Notes: generated by a model from the sequence alone, not told the origin. DNA of 64,000 bases from Methanosarcina sp. MTP4 (GCF_000970045.1 NZ_CP009505.1:1612001-1676000), one strand, 5' to 3'. Shown: positions 37,886 through 47,085, numbered from the stretch's first letter. Translations and numbers: made by a program.

Positions 37886-37947
37886 GACTGAAATAAATCT
37901 AGGAATGGATCCACAAGTTTAGATTCCTGTGACCCTTCTTTAGCTTA

Positions 37948-38802
37948 TCAAAAAATTGTTTCCCTGTATTTCTCAAACCCGAGCCTGTCCAGCAGGTCCC
38001 CGAATCTCTCTCCTTCCATCCCGTGTTCCCTGTAATATTCCAGGGTTTTTTCGAGGACTGAGAAGAGCTGTTCCTCATCTGCCATTTCGAGGAGTTTCGT
38101 GCAGGCTCTCGGGAAGCGGCCCACTTTCCCGCCCACAAAAATAGTATAGCCGGTTTTTTCTGCCCGAAGTGCGCCTTTTCTGCAGGCTGCAATGCATTCC
38201 CCGCAGAGGATGCACTTTTCCCTGTCGATCTGTAGTTTTCCATCTTCGATGCTGAGGGCACCTGCCTTGCAGGTCTTTACACAGCGTCCGCAGTCCACGC
38301 AGTTTTCTTCCACCCAGGTCGGGAGGACCATGCCCATTATCCCGAAGTCGTTTTCCTGGGGTTTCATGCAGGCGGCGGGGCAGCCTGTGACTGCGATCTT
38401 GAACTTCTTGGGAGCGTAGGTCCCGAAGTACATGGCGTCGATTTTTTCTGCGATTTCCGGGCAGTTGATCAGCCCGTGGTTGCAAACGGTGTTTCCCTGG
38501 CAGGCCACAACTCCCCTGACCTTTTTGCCGGAGGCTCCCCCGAAAAGGTCGGCGTTTTCCATTGCTTCGATGATGATGTCCGTGTTTTCCAGTTTGACAA
38601 AGGGGATTTCGATTCCCTGTCTTGAAGTGATGTGGATGTGCCCGTCTCCGTATTTCTCGGCGGCGTCGGCAATAGCCCGGAGCTGTGCTGTCTCGATGCG
38701 GCCGCCTGTGCTGTGCAGGCGCATGGAAAAAGTGTTTTCCTGCTTCTGGGGCAGGAAGCCTTTGCTTTTGAGTGAAGGTAAATCAACTTTTTTTTCATTC
38801 AT
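37948..38802 (-). CDS. Small sulfite reductase-like siroheme/4Fe-4S protein
   Basis: About 284 residues. The N-terminal ferredoxin-like half (FSMRLHSTGGRIETAQLRAI; YGDGHIHITSRQGIEIPF) and the cluster motifs CQGNTVC (CxxxxxC) and GCPAAC (CxxxC) match the sulfite/nitrite reductase siroheme-4Fe-4S domain. Two ferredoxin motifs (CVDCGRCVKTC, CILCGECIAAC) are inserted after it. This is the layout of dissimilatory sulfite reductase-like proteins of methanogens, smaller than true DsrA/B. It may reduce sulfite or a related compound; activity is unproven. A GTG three codons upstream is an alternative start. Monocistronic. Confidence 0.82.
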   Translation of the reverse strand: MNEKKVDLPSLKSKGFLPQKQENTFSMRLHSTGGRIETAQLRAIADAAEKYGDGHIHITSRQGIEIPFVKLENTDIIIEAMENADLFGGASGKKVRGVVACQGNTVCNHGLINCPEIAEKIDAMYFGTYAPKKFKIAVTGCPAACMKPQENDFGIMGMVLPTWVEENCVDCGRCVKTCKAGALSIEDGKLQIDREKCILCGECIAACRKGALRAEKTGYTIFVGGKVGRFPRACTKLLEMADEEQLFSVLEKTLEYYREHGMEGERFGDLLDRLGFEKYRETIF

Positions 38803-38978
38803 GAAGGTCACTTCAGCGGGATGTATCGAGGGTGACCTATATAAAACTTGTGCAGGGCTCTTGCATCAGTGCGTGCATCCAGAACTAGTTTGTGCATCAC
38901 GCATCAGGTTTTCATCATTCATCATCGCTTTTACTGTGCTTCAGTGCTTTCACCGTGCATTAGCGGATTCTTCACGTA

Positions 38979-39326
38979 TTAAAGGAATGAAAACACGTCG
39001 CACTGCACGAGCAGCATGTAAAGCCCTGTCCCTGCGAAGATGCTGAGCATGGCGTTTCGTTTCCAGAGGTGCAGACCTGCCACCATCCCGATTGTGAAGA
39101 GTTCAGGAAACCCGTAGGGTGCGGCAAACCATTGAACGTCTTTCAGGCAATAGATGACCAGGAGCAGCAGGATCATTGGAGGCAGGTTCTTTTCGATCGC
39201 TGAGAGCCCTTCCGGGGGAGCCCTGCAGCTGAAACAGATGAAGGGGAGCGCCCTTGTGGCAAAGGTCGCAAGGGCAGTGGCTGTGATGATCACAAGCATT
39301 TGCATTGTTCCCAGCGTTTCCGTCAT
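38979..39326 (-). CDS. azlD: AzlD-family branched-chain amino acid exporter subunit
   Basis: A 115-residue membrane protein with four hydrophobic segments and the AzlD pattern ATFATRALPFICF near residue 20 and NLPPMILLLLVIYCLKDV in the middle. With AzlC it forms an exporter of branched-chain amino acids or similar compounds. Its ATG overlaps the azlC stop by four bases (ATGA), so the two are translationally coupled. Confidence 0.88.
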   Translation of the reverse strand: MTETLGTMQMLVIITATALATFATRALPFICFSCRAPPEGLSAIEKNLPPMILLLLVIYCLKDVQWFAAPYGFPELFTIGMVAGLHLWKRNAMLSIFAGTGLYMLLVQCDVFSFL

Positions 39327-40078
39327 GAGCTTTCCTCCTTCACTTTGCTTTCAGCCACCTGTGCAGGAGGCTGCGGGACATTCCCGGTTTTCTCTCCCAC
39401 GAATTTCTCGTGTGCGATCAGGACAAGAGTCCCCAGGATGATCGAGAGCAGAAGCATATTTTCCGGGCTGAAAAGCAGCAGAGAGACAACCCCTGCCCCG
39501 AGGGCTGCCATGAAGGGGAAGCGCGAGCTTGAGTTGAAATACTGCTCGATGGTAAGCACTACGAAAAGGGCTGTCAGCACGAAAGCCATGCCCTCCAGGT
39601 TGAGGTCGAGCAGGGAGCCGAGCACTGCCCCGAGGACGCAGCCTGCTATCCAGTAGAGGTGGTCAAGGGCGGCTATGTAGAGGTAAAACTTTGCCTTCGA
39701 GCCGCCGGCGGGGACTTCTGTTGAAGTAAGGAGCGCATAGGTCTCGTCCGTGAGCGCAAAGATCAGGTAGGGCTTGACCTTCCCGACGTCGGAGAACCTG
39801 TCAAGGAGGGAAAGGCCGTAAAAGGAGTGCCTGAGGTTCAGGAGCAGCGTGGCAATCACAAATTCCGTAATCCCGGCTCCTGCCGCCAGCAGGGCTACTG
39901 CCAGGAACTGCCCCGAGCCTGCATAGATGAAAATTGCCATTATAAGGGCATAGACCCAGTGATAACCTGCCCCGTCGAGCAGGAACCCGAAAGCCATTCC
40001 CAGGGGGATGTAGCCGAGAAACACGGGAATTGTGGTTTTTAAGGCGCTCATGAAAAGGTTTTTATGCTGTTCACTCAT
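39323..40078 (-). CDS. azlC: AzlC-family branched-chain amino acid exporter subunit
   Basis: A 251-residue membrane protein. TIPVFLGYIPLGMAFGFLLDGAG near the N-terminus, IYAGSGQFLAVALLAAGAGITEFVIATLLLNLRHSFYGLSL and FALTDETYAL are the AzlC family marks. It is the larger permease subunit paired with AzlD. The last ~20 residues are hydrophilic and Glu/Lys-rich. First gene of the azlCD operon; GGACAGGAG directly precedes the ATG. Confidence 0.9.
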   Translation of the reverse strand: MSEQHKNLFMSALKTTIPVFLGYIPLGMAFGFLLDGAGYHWVYALIMAIFIYAGSGQFLAVALLAAGAGITEFVIATLLLNLRHSFYGLSLLDRFSDVGKVKPYLIFALTDETYALLTSTEVPAGGSKAKFYLYIAALDHLYWIAGCVLGAVLGSLLDLNLEGMAFVLTALFVVLTIEQYFNSSSRFPFMAALGAGVVSLLLFSPENMLLLSIILGTLVLIAHEKFVGEKTGNVPQPPAQVAESKVKEESS

Positions 40079-40401
40079 CTCCTGTCCCTTCTGTTTGTTG
40101 CCTCTTTTTCTTTTCTTCCTTTTTCCTTTCTTCGATAACTCTTTTCATTGTTTTTTGGTGAAATGAAAACCAGAAATTATATTTATCGTATTTATGTTTT
40201 GCCAAATTTGTCCGAAAAATTATGAATCAATGCCCCTCCCTTCTCAGCAGAATGCGCCAGTAAACACCGAAATTGTACTGGAATGTTTAAATAGCTGTAC
40301 CAATTATTTTTAATTCAATGACCATTTGCGGAAATCCTGTACTCTTTGCGTCACTTACCCTTACAGATCTAAAAAATTCAACCCTTATCGGAGAATTTGT
40401 T

Positions 40402-40899
40402 ATGAACGACTGGCTCATTCCAACCCTGATCATCTTTCTTGCTCTCTTTGCAGTTTATATCCTGTTCAAATACATCCAGATGAAAGGCCGGGTGGAGTCC
40501 CGGGCCCGCGACCTCTTCGAGACCTGGCAGACCCGCGAGATGGAAAAGCAGGTCTCCGAAAGAGCTGACAACATGTTCAGGTCCTGGAAAATAGACGAAG
40601 AAAAAAAGATCCGCCAGGATGCCGTAAAGAAAAGTGAAGCCGTCATCCGTGGCAAAGTCACGGAACACCTTATCCCCTATTTCCCGGACTTCGAATATAA
40701 CCCGAAGGACGCACGGTTCCTGGGCACACCTGTGGATTTCATAGTTTTTGACGGCCTTTCCGAGGGAGATATGAACAAAGTTGTTTTCGTAGAGGTGAAG
40801 TCCGGAAAGACCGCTGTCCTTTCCCGGAGGGAGAAGCTTGTGAGGGATTGTATCGACAAAAGAAGGGTCACTTACGAGATTATTCATAACCGGGAATAA
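40402..40899 (+). CDS. Membrane-anchored Holliday junction resolvase-related endonuclease-like protein
   Basis: A 165-residue protein with one N-terminal membrane helix (WLIPTLIIFLALFAVYILF), an alpha-helical coiled region (residues 28-85), and a C-terminal nuclease-like domain. GTPVDFIVFDGL and VVFVEVKSGKTAVLSRRE give the D...ExK pattern of archaeal Hjc-type PD-(D/E)xK nucleases (Endonuc_Holl family). Membrane anchoring is odd for a resolvase, so its role is uncertain. The frame is open from an ATG at 40318, but GGAG sits eight bases before the ATG at 40402, and TTTAAATAG near 40288 could be the TATA box. Confidence 0.75.
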   Translation: MNDWLIPTLIIFLALFAVYILFKYIQMKGRVESRARDLFETWQTREMEKQVSERADNMFRSWKIDEEKKIRQDAVKKSEAVIRGKVTEHLIPYFPDFEYNPKDARFLGTPVDFIVFDGLSEGDMNKVVFVEVKSGKTAVLSRREKLVRDCIDKRRVTYEIIHNRE

Positions 40900-40968
40900 G
40901 TTAGAAGAACGAGAATAAACTAAAAGAACGAGAATAAGTTCGAAGAACGGGAATAAGTTAGAAGAGGG
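40900..40968. repeat. ~20-bp direct repeats
   Basis: About four copies of RGAACGRGAATAAGTTMGAA follow directly after the nuclease-like gene. Confidence 0.8.
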
Positions 40969-41040
40969 CTTTTTCGTTATTTTCGTTACCCTCTGCTTTC
41001 ATTAAAAATCCCAGAATCCGCTTTTTTTCTTGCTTTCAAT

Positions 41041-41083
41041 GTCCCGGGGCTCTCACCGGGCGCCGAAGGCGGCCGGCTTTTCC
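41041..41083. repeat. 44-bp hairpin element, copy B
   Basis: The order is GTCCCGGGG, CTCTCACCGG, the stem CCGGGCGCC-GAA-GGCGGCCGG (one G-G mismatch) and CTTTTCC. From CTCTCACC to TTTTCC it is identical to copy C at 53108, and it is in the same orientation as copy A. Confidence 0.8.
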
Positions 41084-41112
41084 TTGAAATATAATATGAA
41101 AATCTGAATACT

Positions 41113-41204
41113 ACCTTTATATTGGTAGTAAAATGCCTGATATATTTACCTTTATATTGGTAGTAAAATGCCTGATATATTTACCTTTATATTGGTAGTA
41201 AAAT
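41113..41204. repeat. 35-bp tandem repeat
   Basis: Two full copies and a 22-base partial copy of a 35-bp unit that begins ACCTTTATATTGGTAGTAAA. The full copies appear identical. Each copy carries a TTTATATTGG TATA-like sequence. Confidence 0.9.
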
Positions 41205-41347
41205 CTCAAAACGTACCGTTAAAAGGTTAATATTAAATAGAGCATGAAAAGTAGCAGCAAACCTGAACTGAATTTGATGTCCAAAAACCACCTAAACGTA
41301 AACTGGTTCAATATAAACCAAAAATAAAAGAGAAGAGTTAACGTTTT

Positions 41348-41503
41348 TCAGTCGTACTGCCCGCCTTCCACCGTACATCCGAAGTTTGTGATATCTTCAA
41401 CCCTTTTCAGGGTCTTGTTTATGCTTTCAAGAGTCGCTTCCATTTTTTCCAGCCGGTTCTCTATTCCCTCAATTCTTGCCAGAATTTCCTGATCTGTAGC
41501 CAA
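41348..41503 (-). CDS. Small coiled-coil protein (51 residues)
   Basis: On the minus strand a TTG start with GGGGGAAA nine bases upstream opens a 51-codon frame ending in TGA. The product is a heptad-patterned helix (DQEILARIEGIENRLEKMEA, then LESINKTLKRVEDI) followed by a short tail with a single Cys. Similar small helical proteins occur in methanogens without known role. It lies alone upstream of and divergent from the THEP1 gene. Confidence 0.6.
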   Translation of the reverse strand: MATDQEILARIEGIENRLEKMEATLESINKTLKRVEDITNFGCTVEGGQYD

Positions 41504-41744
41504 AATTATTTCCCCCGGGTTTAATCTGCATGAATGCAGTTGTATTTGGTAAATTTTAAAGTAATTCAGTTGTAGTATACTATATGTAAATTATATGTAA
41601 ATCAATGTTTTTATAGGCAGCGTCGTGAAGATACTTGTTTTTGTCATTTATAACTCAGGTAAACAACAATTTGATAAATGCTGTCTGGTAAACAACAAGT
41701 TAGTTAACGTTTTTTGACGCAGGACAGATAGAGGGTGTGTTTTC

Positions 41745-42269
41745 ATGCGGAGAATTGCAGTAACAGGGAAGCCGGGTGTAGGGAAATCAACAGTCGTTGC
41801 AAAGGCAGCCGGGAAGCTGGCCGAGAAACAGGGGCTCAAAATCGGTGGCATCCGGACTGCTGAAATCCGGAAGGAAGGGAAAAGGGAAGGTTTTTCAATC
41901 GAAGACCTGGCAACCGGAAAGACCGGTATCCTGGGTCATGTCAAGGGTAGTGGTCCGAGGGTTGGAAAGTATCACGTGAACCTGGAAGACCTTGCCGGGA
42001 TAGCTGCGGGTGCACTCATGGCTGCTCTGGACTGCGACCTTGTTGTAATCGATGAAATCGGACCGATGGAACTTAAATCCGAAGAGTTTATTTCGGCCGT
42101 GGAAGATATTCTGGAGTCGGAAAGGCAGGTGCTGGCTGTGCTGCACAGGTCCAGCAAACATCCTCTGGCGCAGAAGGTGCGGGAAGAGTTTGAGGTTTTG
42201 ACGGTTGATGAGGGAAATCGGGATTATTTGCCTGATAAAATAGTGGAGATGTTTGGATATATAAATTGA
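41745..42269 (+). CDS. THEP1-type nucleoside-triphosphatase
   Basis: A 174-residue P-loop NTPase. VTGKPGVGKSTVVAKAAGKL near the N-terminus is Walker A, and LVVIDEIGPMELKSEEF near residue 105 is Walker B with the THEP1-type DEIGPMEL. GGIRTAEIRKEGKREGFSIEDL and GKYHVNLEDL are family marks. The archaeal/human family hydrolyses ATP, GTP and other NTPs slowly; the cellular role is unsettled. ATG start after GAGGGTG; ends in TGA. Confidence 0.9.
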   Translation: MRRIAVTGKPGVGKSTVVAKAAGKLAEKQGLKIGGIRTAEIRKEGKREGFSIEDLATGKTGILGHVKGSGPRVGKYHVNLEDLAGIAAGALMAALDCDLVVIDEIGPMELKSEEFISAVEDILESERQVLAVLHRSSKHPLAQKVREEFEVLTVDEGNRDYLPDKIVEMFGYIN

Positions 42270-42407
42270 AATTCTCTGGTTTCTAATTCTCTGATCGCTT
42301 ACTATGAAAATAAATTACATTTATTTACATGTAAACTCAAACAGGAAACAGAAAACTTTTTTTATATTTTAGAAGGCCTTTTGAAAACGCAAAAATGAGA
42401 GAAAAAC

Positions 42408-42884
42408 ATGTCAGATAACGATGCTTTTTTGTTTATGAGACGGGCTATCGAACTTTCCCGTGAAAGTGTGAAAAAAGGAGGAGGGCCTTTCGGCGCCGTG
42501 ATTACCAGAAATGGGAAAATTATTGCGGAAAGCCATAACCAGGTCACCTTGCTTAACGACCCCACCGCCCACGCCGAGGTCAATGCCATCAGGGACGCAG
42601 CCCGGAAACTGAACACTTTTGACCTGAGCGGCTGCGAGATATACGCTTCCTGTGAACCCTGTCCGATGTGCTTGGGGGCTATCTACTGGGCCAGGCTTGA
42701 CAAAATCTTTTTTGGCGGGAGCAGGTCTGATGCCGGATCCGTAGGATTTGATGATTCCTTTATTTACGGGGAAATTTCACTCCCTCTACTGAATCGAAGC
42801 ATTGAGTCTCGCCAGCTTCTCCGGGAAGAAGCCCTTGAGGCTTTCAAAGCCTGGAAACTATGTGAGAATAAAATTGAATACTGA
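42408..42884 (+). CDS. Guanine deaminase-like cytidine/deoxycytidylate deaminase family protein
   Basis: A 158-residue zinc deaminase. HAEVNAIR near residue 57 gives the zinc His and proton-shuttling Glu, and CEPCPMCLGAIYWARLDKIF gives the two zinc Cys. KKGGGPFGAVITRNGKII near residue 23 and the C-terminal ISLPLLNRSIESRQLLREEALEAFKAW resemble bacterial GuaD-type guanine deaminase more than tRNA adenosine deaminase. It would convert guanine to xanthine. ATG start, 138 bases after the THEP1 gene. Confidence 0.83.
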   Translation: MSDNDAFLFMRRAIELSRESVKKGGGPFGAVITRNGKIIAESHNQVTLLNDPTAHAEVNAIRDAARKLNTFDLSGCEIYASCEPCPMCLGAIYWARLDKIFFGGSRSDAGSVGFDDSFIYGEISLPLLNRSIESRQLLREEALEAFKAWKLCENKIEY

Positions 42885-43055
42885 TGAAAATTGAATATTG
42901 CTGAAAATTGAATATTGCTGAAAATTGAATATTGCTGAAAATTGAATATTGCTTAAAGTCGAATATTGCTTAAAGTCGAATATTGCTTAAAGTCGAATAT
43001 TGCTTAAAGTCGAATATTGCTGAAAATTGAATATTGCTTAAAGTCGAATACTGCT
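42882..43055. repeat. 17-bp tandem repeat array with two sub-types
   Basis: About ten copies of a 17-bp unit run from the deaminase stop. Sub-type 1 is TGAAAATTGAATATTGC and sub-type 2 is TTAAAGTCGAATATTGC. Four of the first are followed by four of the second, then one of each: a mosaic that suggests copying within the array. Confidence 0.9.
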
Positions 43056-43062
43056 GAAGGGC

Positions 43063-43128
43063 AGGCTTGCCTGGTTTTGCCTGGTTTTGCCTGGTTTTGC
43101 CTGGTTTTGCCTGGTTTTGCCTGGCTTT
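43063..43128. repeat. 10-bp TGCCTGGTTT tandem repeat
   Basis: Six copies of TGCCTGGTTT lie at the 3' end of the histidine kinase gene, right after the 17-bp array. The last copy runs almost to its stop codon. Confidence 0.9.
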
Positions 43129-43131
43129 GCA

Positions 43132-45369
43132 TCACATTCCTGACGACGGAGAAGCCGGTAATTCAAAGGTAAAAGCCGTTCCTTCGCCTAATTTGCTTTC
43201 CACCCGGATTTTTCCACCGTGCATTTCGACAAACTTCTTTACCAGGGCAAGTCCGAGCCCGGTACCTTCAAAAGAGCGCTTCATAGAAGAGTCAATCTGG
43301 ATAAAAGGGTTAAATATTTTGTCTAGGTCTTCTTCGGAGATACCGATACCTGTGTCCTTGACAACTACCCGGATCATTTCCCCGTCCCTCTTTGAGAAAA
43401 CATCAATCGAACCTCCTTCGGGGGTGAACTTTGTAGCATTGCTTAAAAGGTTGTACATGATCTGCTCGAATTTGCTCAGATCCGCATAGACGGTTAAAGC
43501 CTGAGTTCCGGGTTTGTGGCTTAGAATAATGTTTTTTTCTTTTGTTTGAGGAAGCATGGTTGAAATTACCTTATCAACGGATTTGCCGACGCAGAACTCT
43601 TCCCTTTCGAGTTCCATTTTTCCTGATTCTGCTTTTGACAGGTCAAGGATGTCGTTGATGATGCGGAGAAGGTTTTTCCCGCTTACGGAAATAAATCCAA
43701 TGTACCTGGACTGCTTTTCTGTCAGGGGGCCGGCTGTCCCCTCGGCAATCAGGTCCGAAAAACCGATAATCGAGTTCAGGGGTGTCCTGAGTTCGTGGCT
43801 CATATTTGCCAGAAACTCACTTTTCGTGCGGTTTGCTTCTTCGGCAGCCATTTTTGCATCGATTAAGGTCTTTTCAGCCTGTTTTCTTACGGTTACGTCC
43901 CTTACGACCACAATATTTGCCGGCATGTTCCGGTACATTATTCGGGTGCCCAGGCCCTCTATCCAGAGGGTTTCCCCATTTGAGGACCGAATTTTATAGG
44001 TCCTCAAATAGCCGCCTCGGCCATTGTAGACGTTTATCTGGTCTTCCAGGGCGGTTGCCCCTGATTCAGGAATCAGGAATTTATAGATGTTTGAGCCGAT
44101 TACCTCGTTCAGCGGAGCATCCACCATTTTTCCGACGGCTGCATTTGCGGACAGGATATTGCCTTCGAAATCAAGGATCAATATGCCGTCAGGTGTATGC
44201 TCAAAAAGGGCGCGGAACTTCTCTTCACTTGCTTTTAAAGCCTCTTCGGATTTTTTGTGCTCCGTGATGTCTCTTACATATGCGATCAGCCTCTCTTCCC
44301 CGGCCAATTTGAAGAGTCTGGTGCTGATTTCGGTCGGAAATAGCGTCCCATCTTTCTTTTTATTTACCCTCTCGATCGCCACATCCCCGGTGGTTTCTTC
44401 AGCTGTTATTCTCTCGGGCAGGGTTTTTGCAAATTCATCGGGGACAAGGTCTGCGATGGTCAGTCCGAGCATTTCTTCTTTGGTATACCCGAACATCCTG
44501 CAGGCTGAACTGTTGCAGTCGAGAATCTCTCCCCGGTCGGTTTCTACAAAAATCCCGTCAATTGCCATCTCTACGAGATTTTTGAATTTTTCTTCGGATT
44601 CCAGCAGGTCTTTTTCGGTCTGTTTGCTGGCAGTGATGTCGTAAACGTTGGTGAAAAGCAGTTCCTTGTCTTTTACATTAATAAAGTTAGTATACACTTC
44701 TACGTCCCTGATTTCTCCGCTGGCAAGTTTGTGAGAGGAATGAAAGTGGCCTTTTCTTTCAAGGAAGATTAGCTGCTGAAGGTCCTCTACTTTTTCGCCG
44801 GACATTAGATGAATATCAAAAATACTTTTTGCGGTCAGTTCTTCCCGCGTATACCCGTAATAGGAACATGCAGGATCATTAGCGTCAACAATGAGGCCTC
44901 TCCCAGGTTCCACCAGAAGCGTTACTGCAGGACTGTTATTGAAAAAATGCTTATACCTGTTTTCGCTTTCCTGAAGGGCTTCATAATTCTTTTTTATCCT
45001 GATCAGAGACTTTATCCTTGTTTTAAGCTCAAACCTGTCAATAGGCTTGCTGATAAAGTCATCAGCCCCGTATTCGACTGCCTTTATCTTATTTGATTTT
45101 TCAAAAAATCCGGAAATGATAATCACAGGTATAAACCTGGAAACCGGATCGCTTTTGATTCTCCTGCAAACTTCAAACCCATCGACTCCGGGCAGCATCA
45201 GGTCCAGTAAAATTAGGTCCGGGTTCAGGTTTTTCACGAGATCAAGGGCTTCCTTTCCACTATTAGCAGGGATTGGGAGGTAGTCATCTTCAAGCTGCAA
45301 ACACAGTAATTCTACCTGATCCGGTTCGTCATCAACGATGAGGATTTTGGGCTTATCGGAGGAGTGCAA
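43132..45369 (-). CDS. Receiver-PAS-PAS-PAS histidine kinase
   Basis: A 745-residue soluble signalling protein. An N-terminal receiver domain (KILIVDDEPDQVE; phospho-acceptor Asp in LILLDLMLPGVDGFEV near residue 56) is followed by three PAS domains (about 130-250, 255-380, 385-505). Next come a HisKA domain (NMSHELRTPLNSIIGFS, His near residue 525) and a HATPase domain (N box YNLLSNATKFTPEGG, DTGIGI, GTGLGLALVKKFV). No membrane segment, so it senses something cytosolic or bound to PAS, such as heme or flavin. The start appears to be TTG. The receiver at the front suggests it is itself a phosphorelay target. No partner regulator is adjacent. Confidence 0.9.
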   Translation of the reverse strand: MHSSDKPKILIVDDEPDQVELLCLQLEDDYLPIPANSGKEALDLVKNLNPDLILLDLMLPGVDGFEVCRRIKSDPVSRFIPVIIISGFFEKSNKIKAVEYGADDFISKPIDRFELKTRIKSLIRIKKNYEALQESENRYKHFFNNSPAVTLLVEPGRGLIVDANDPACSYYGYTREELTAKSIFDIHLMSGEKVEDLQQLIFLERKGHFHSSHKLASGEIRDVEVYTNFINVKDKELLFTNVYDITASKQTEKDLLESEEKFKNLVEMAIDGIFVETDRGEILDCNSSACRMFGYTKEEMLGLTIADLVPDEFAKTLPERITAEETTGDVAIERVNKKKDGTLFPTEISTRLFKLAGEERLIAYVRDITEHKKSEEALKASEEKFRALFEHTPDGILILDFEGNILSANAAVGKMVDAPLNEVIGSNIYKFLIPESGATALEDQINVYNGRGGYLRTYKIRSSNGETLWIEGLGTRIMYRNMPANIVVVRDVTVRKQAEKTLIDAKMAAEEANRTKSEFLANMSHELRTPLNSIIGFSDLIAEGTAGPLTEKQSRYIGFISVSGKNLLRIINDILDLSKAESGKMELEREEFCVGKSVDKVISTMLPQTKEKNIILSHKPGTQALTVYADLSKFEQIMYNLLSNATKFTPEGGSIDVFSKRDGEMIRVVVKDTGIGISEEDLDKIFNPFIQIDSSMKRSFEGTGLGLALVKKFVEMHGGKIRVESKLGEGTAFTFELPASPSSGM

Positions 45370-45743
45370 TTTTGATCATCTTTAAAAGTCGTTTTAATTA
45401 GGGTTTTCGGGCGTACACTGTGACATAATGTATATAGTAAACACTCATATATATCTCTAGTTATATATTTTGTTTTCTGATCATCTGTTTTTTTGTAAAG
45501 TGGAAAATTTTCTGGTCGTTAAGTCAATTCCTCGCTTCTTAGATATCAATACATGCCTGAAGCAACTGGATTGAGTGGTTCCGGATCTGTGCGAGTAAAA
45601 ATGACAACAATTCTATGTTCACAAAGAAATCTACGGGAAATATATCAGGATGATTTGTTCTAAACGCAGTTTCAAAAAATATATCCCACATGAATAAAGA
45701 AGTCCATATATTATTTTTAATGGATTTTTGGTATGGGGGAAAT
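45370..45743. other. Divergent intergenic region
   Basis: AT-rich DNA between the histidine kinase and the secreted protein. ATATATATCTCTAGTTATATATTT near 45448-45470 holds TATA-like sequences usable on either strand. The ATG at 45690 is in frame with the secreted protein but lacks a good leader. No other gene is seen. Confidence 0.4.
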
Positions 45744-46376
45744 ATGAAACTAAAAGAGTGTACGGTATTTTGTCTGGTAATGGCTTTGCTTTTACTGAGT
45801 GCCGGGACAGCAACTGCTGACTCGGTGATTCAATTCGGAATGACAGCGGATGGAAAACCGCTTGAACTTACAAGAACGAGTTGTGCAACAAATAAGTGGT
45901 GGATAGAAGCTCCCGTTGTACATGGGCTTTCCTTCGAGGGTGTCAAAAGAACGGATCAGGGAGCGTATATAATTCCCGCAAACAAAAAAATTGTTTCCAT
46001 ATGCGTCCCGCATTTTGGCTTTTTACACGGTATTGACACTTTAGATGCCGTCTGTTTAAAGAGGGGAGAGCCGGATATCGTCTATCCTTATATCGGAGAA
46101 TCCCGGGGAGATTGGGGGAACTGGGAAAACATAACTGCAAAGCAATATTTTAATCAAGACGTGCTCTATTTAGGAGGCGATTTCTTTGACAATGGCAAAA
46201 AAAATGATGGAATCAATGACTGCTATGTGGTTCTCTGTGATATCGGGGATGCAGCTCCCCTTGAAACAGGTGTATACAGCTTTCTTATAACGGGCTGGGC
46301 CGATAATGGAGATTGGAGAGCCGTAGCTTCATGTGTGCCTATATATGTCCCTGATAAATCTTCTTCAAAAAAGTGA
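45744..46376 (+). CDS. Secreted protein of unknown function
   Basis: A 210-residue protein with a clear signal peptide (MKLKECTVFCLVMALLLLSA, cleavage probably after ATA near residue 25). The mature part is rich in aromatic residues and Gly/Asp with five or six Cys (TSCATNKWW, SICVPHFGF, DAVCLKRG, NDCYVVLCD, ASCVPIYV) that may pair outside the cell. No domain is recognised and there is no C-terminal anchor. GGGGGAA precedes the ATG at 45744; an upstream ATG at 45690 is rejected because the signal peptide would then not be at the start. Confidence 0.6.
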   Translation: MKLKECTVFCLVMALLLLSAGTATADSVIQFGMTADGKPLELTRTSCATNKWWIEAPVVHGLSFEGVKRTDQGAYIIPANKKIVSICVPHFGFLHGIDTLDAVCLKRGEPDIVYPYIGESRGDWGNWENITAKQYFNQDVLYLGGDFFDNGKKNDGINDCYVVLCDIGDAAPLETGVYSFLITGWADNGDWRAVASCVPIYVPDKSSSKK

Positions 46377-46550
46377 CTAATGGAATTGACTAATGGAATT
46401 GACTTAACGATGTGGAATCACCCCTTAATTCCACATTTTACCCTCTTTTTGCATTACTTTTCCTGAAAAACCTATCATCTTTTGAGACCGTTAAGGAAAA
46501 CGAGTGGGTTCTTGCGAGTGTTCCTCATTAGGGGAAGGTAGTTTTTCGTA

Positions 46551-46832
46551 TTATTCCTCATCCTCTTTACTGAATGCTCCCCCTATCGCCATTCCAAAGA
46601 AAGTTCCAAGAGCAATTCCCGGGCCGATGTTGCCCATAATAATTCCAATTAGCATACCCAGCTGCATTCCCAGGGCAAGCCCGAGTCCCATTCGGTTCTT
46701 CTTCGCGAAATCTTTCGTGTATTTGCCAGTCTCCTTAGCCGTTTTTTCCATCCTTTTGTAGACCAGGAAAACAACTATTGTGGTGACGATTAAAACAATT
46801 GTAACTGTTAATGCAACTGCCGGAGTGATCAT
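46551..46832 (-). CDS. Glycine-zipper small membrane protein
   Basis: A 93-residue protein with one helix at residues 5-25, a short basic loop (KRMEKTAKETGKYTKDFAKK), then a Gly-rich hydrophobic helix pair (GLGLALGMQLGMLIGIIMGNIGPGIALGTFFGMAIGGAF) with glycine-zipper spacing, and an acidic end. It resembles the protein at 49288 in layout, in the GKYT motif and in the zipper. Function unknown. Confidence 0.6.
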   Translation of the reverse strand: MITPAVALTVTIVLIVTTIVVFLVYKRMEKTAKETGKYTKDFAKKNRMGLGLALGMQLGMLIGIIMGNIGPGIALGTFFGMAIGGAFSKEDEE

Positions 46833-46939
46833 TATTTTGAATTTTCTTCATTAGTATATAACTATTTTTAAGTGGATGGGTGCCATAGAAAATAATATTT
46901 TGCCGGGACTTATCATGTGGAGGAGAATCTGGTAGCAGT

Positions 46940-47035
46940 TAAGAGTTAGGCATTTGAATAGTGACAGCTGAGAATTAAGCATTTGAGAAGTGATAGTTGA
47001 GAAGCGGTAGCTGAGAAGCGGTAGCTGAGATGTGT
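46940..47035. repeat. Degenerate ~15-30 bp repeats
   Basis: Copies of AGCATTTGA(A/G)A-GTGA and of GAGAAGCGGTAGCT (three in a row, the last changed) fill the stretch before the DUF1015 promoter. Confidence 0.7.
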
Positions 47036-47085
47036 ATCCCTCATTCCTTACTTTTTATATTTATTCTTAAATAATGATCTTAGAA

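Noticed and set aside
42882-43128. Repeat arrays considered as a CRISPR
   Set aside because: Units are direct tandem copies without spacers, and no cas gene is in the window.
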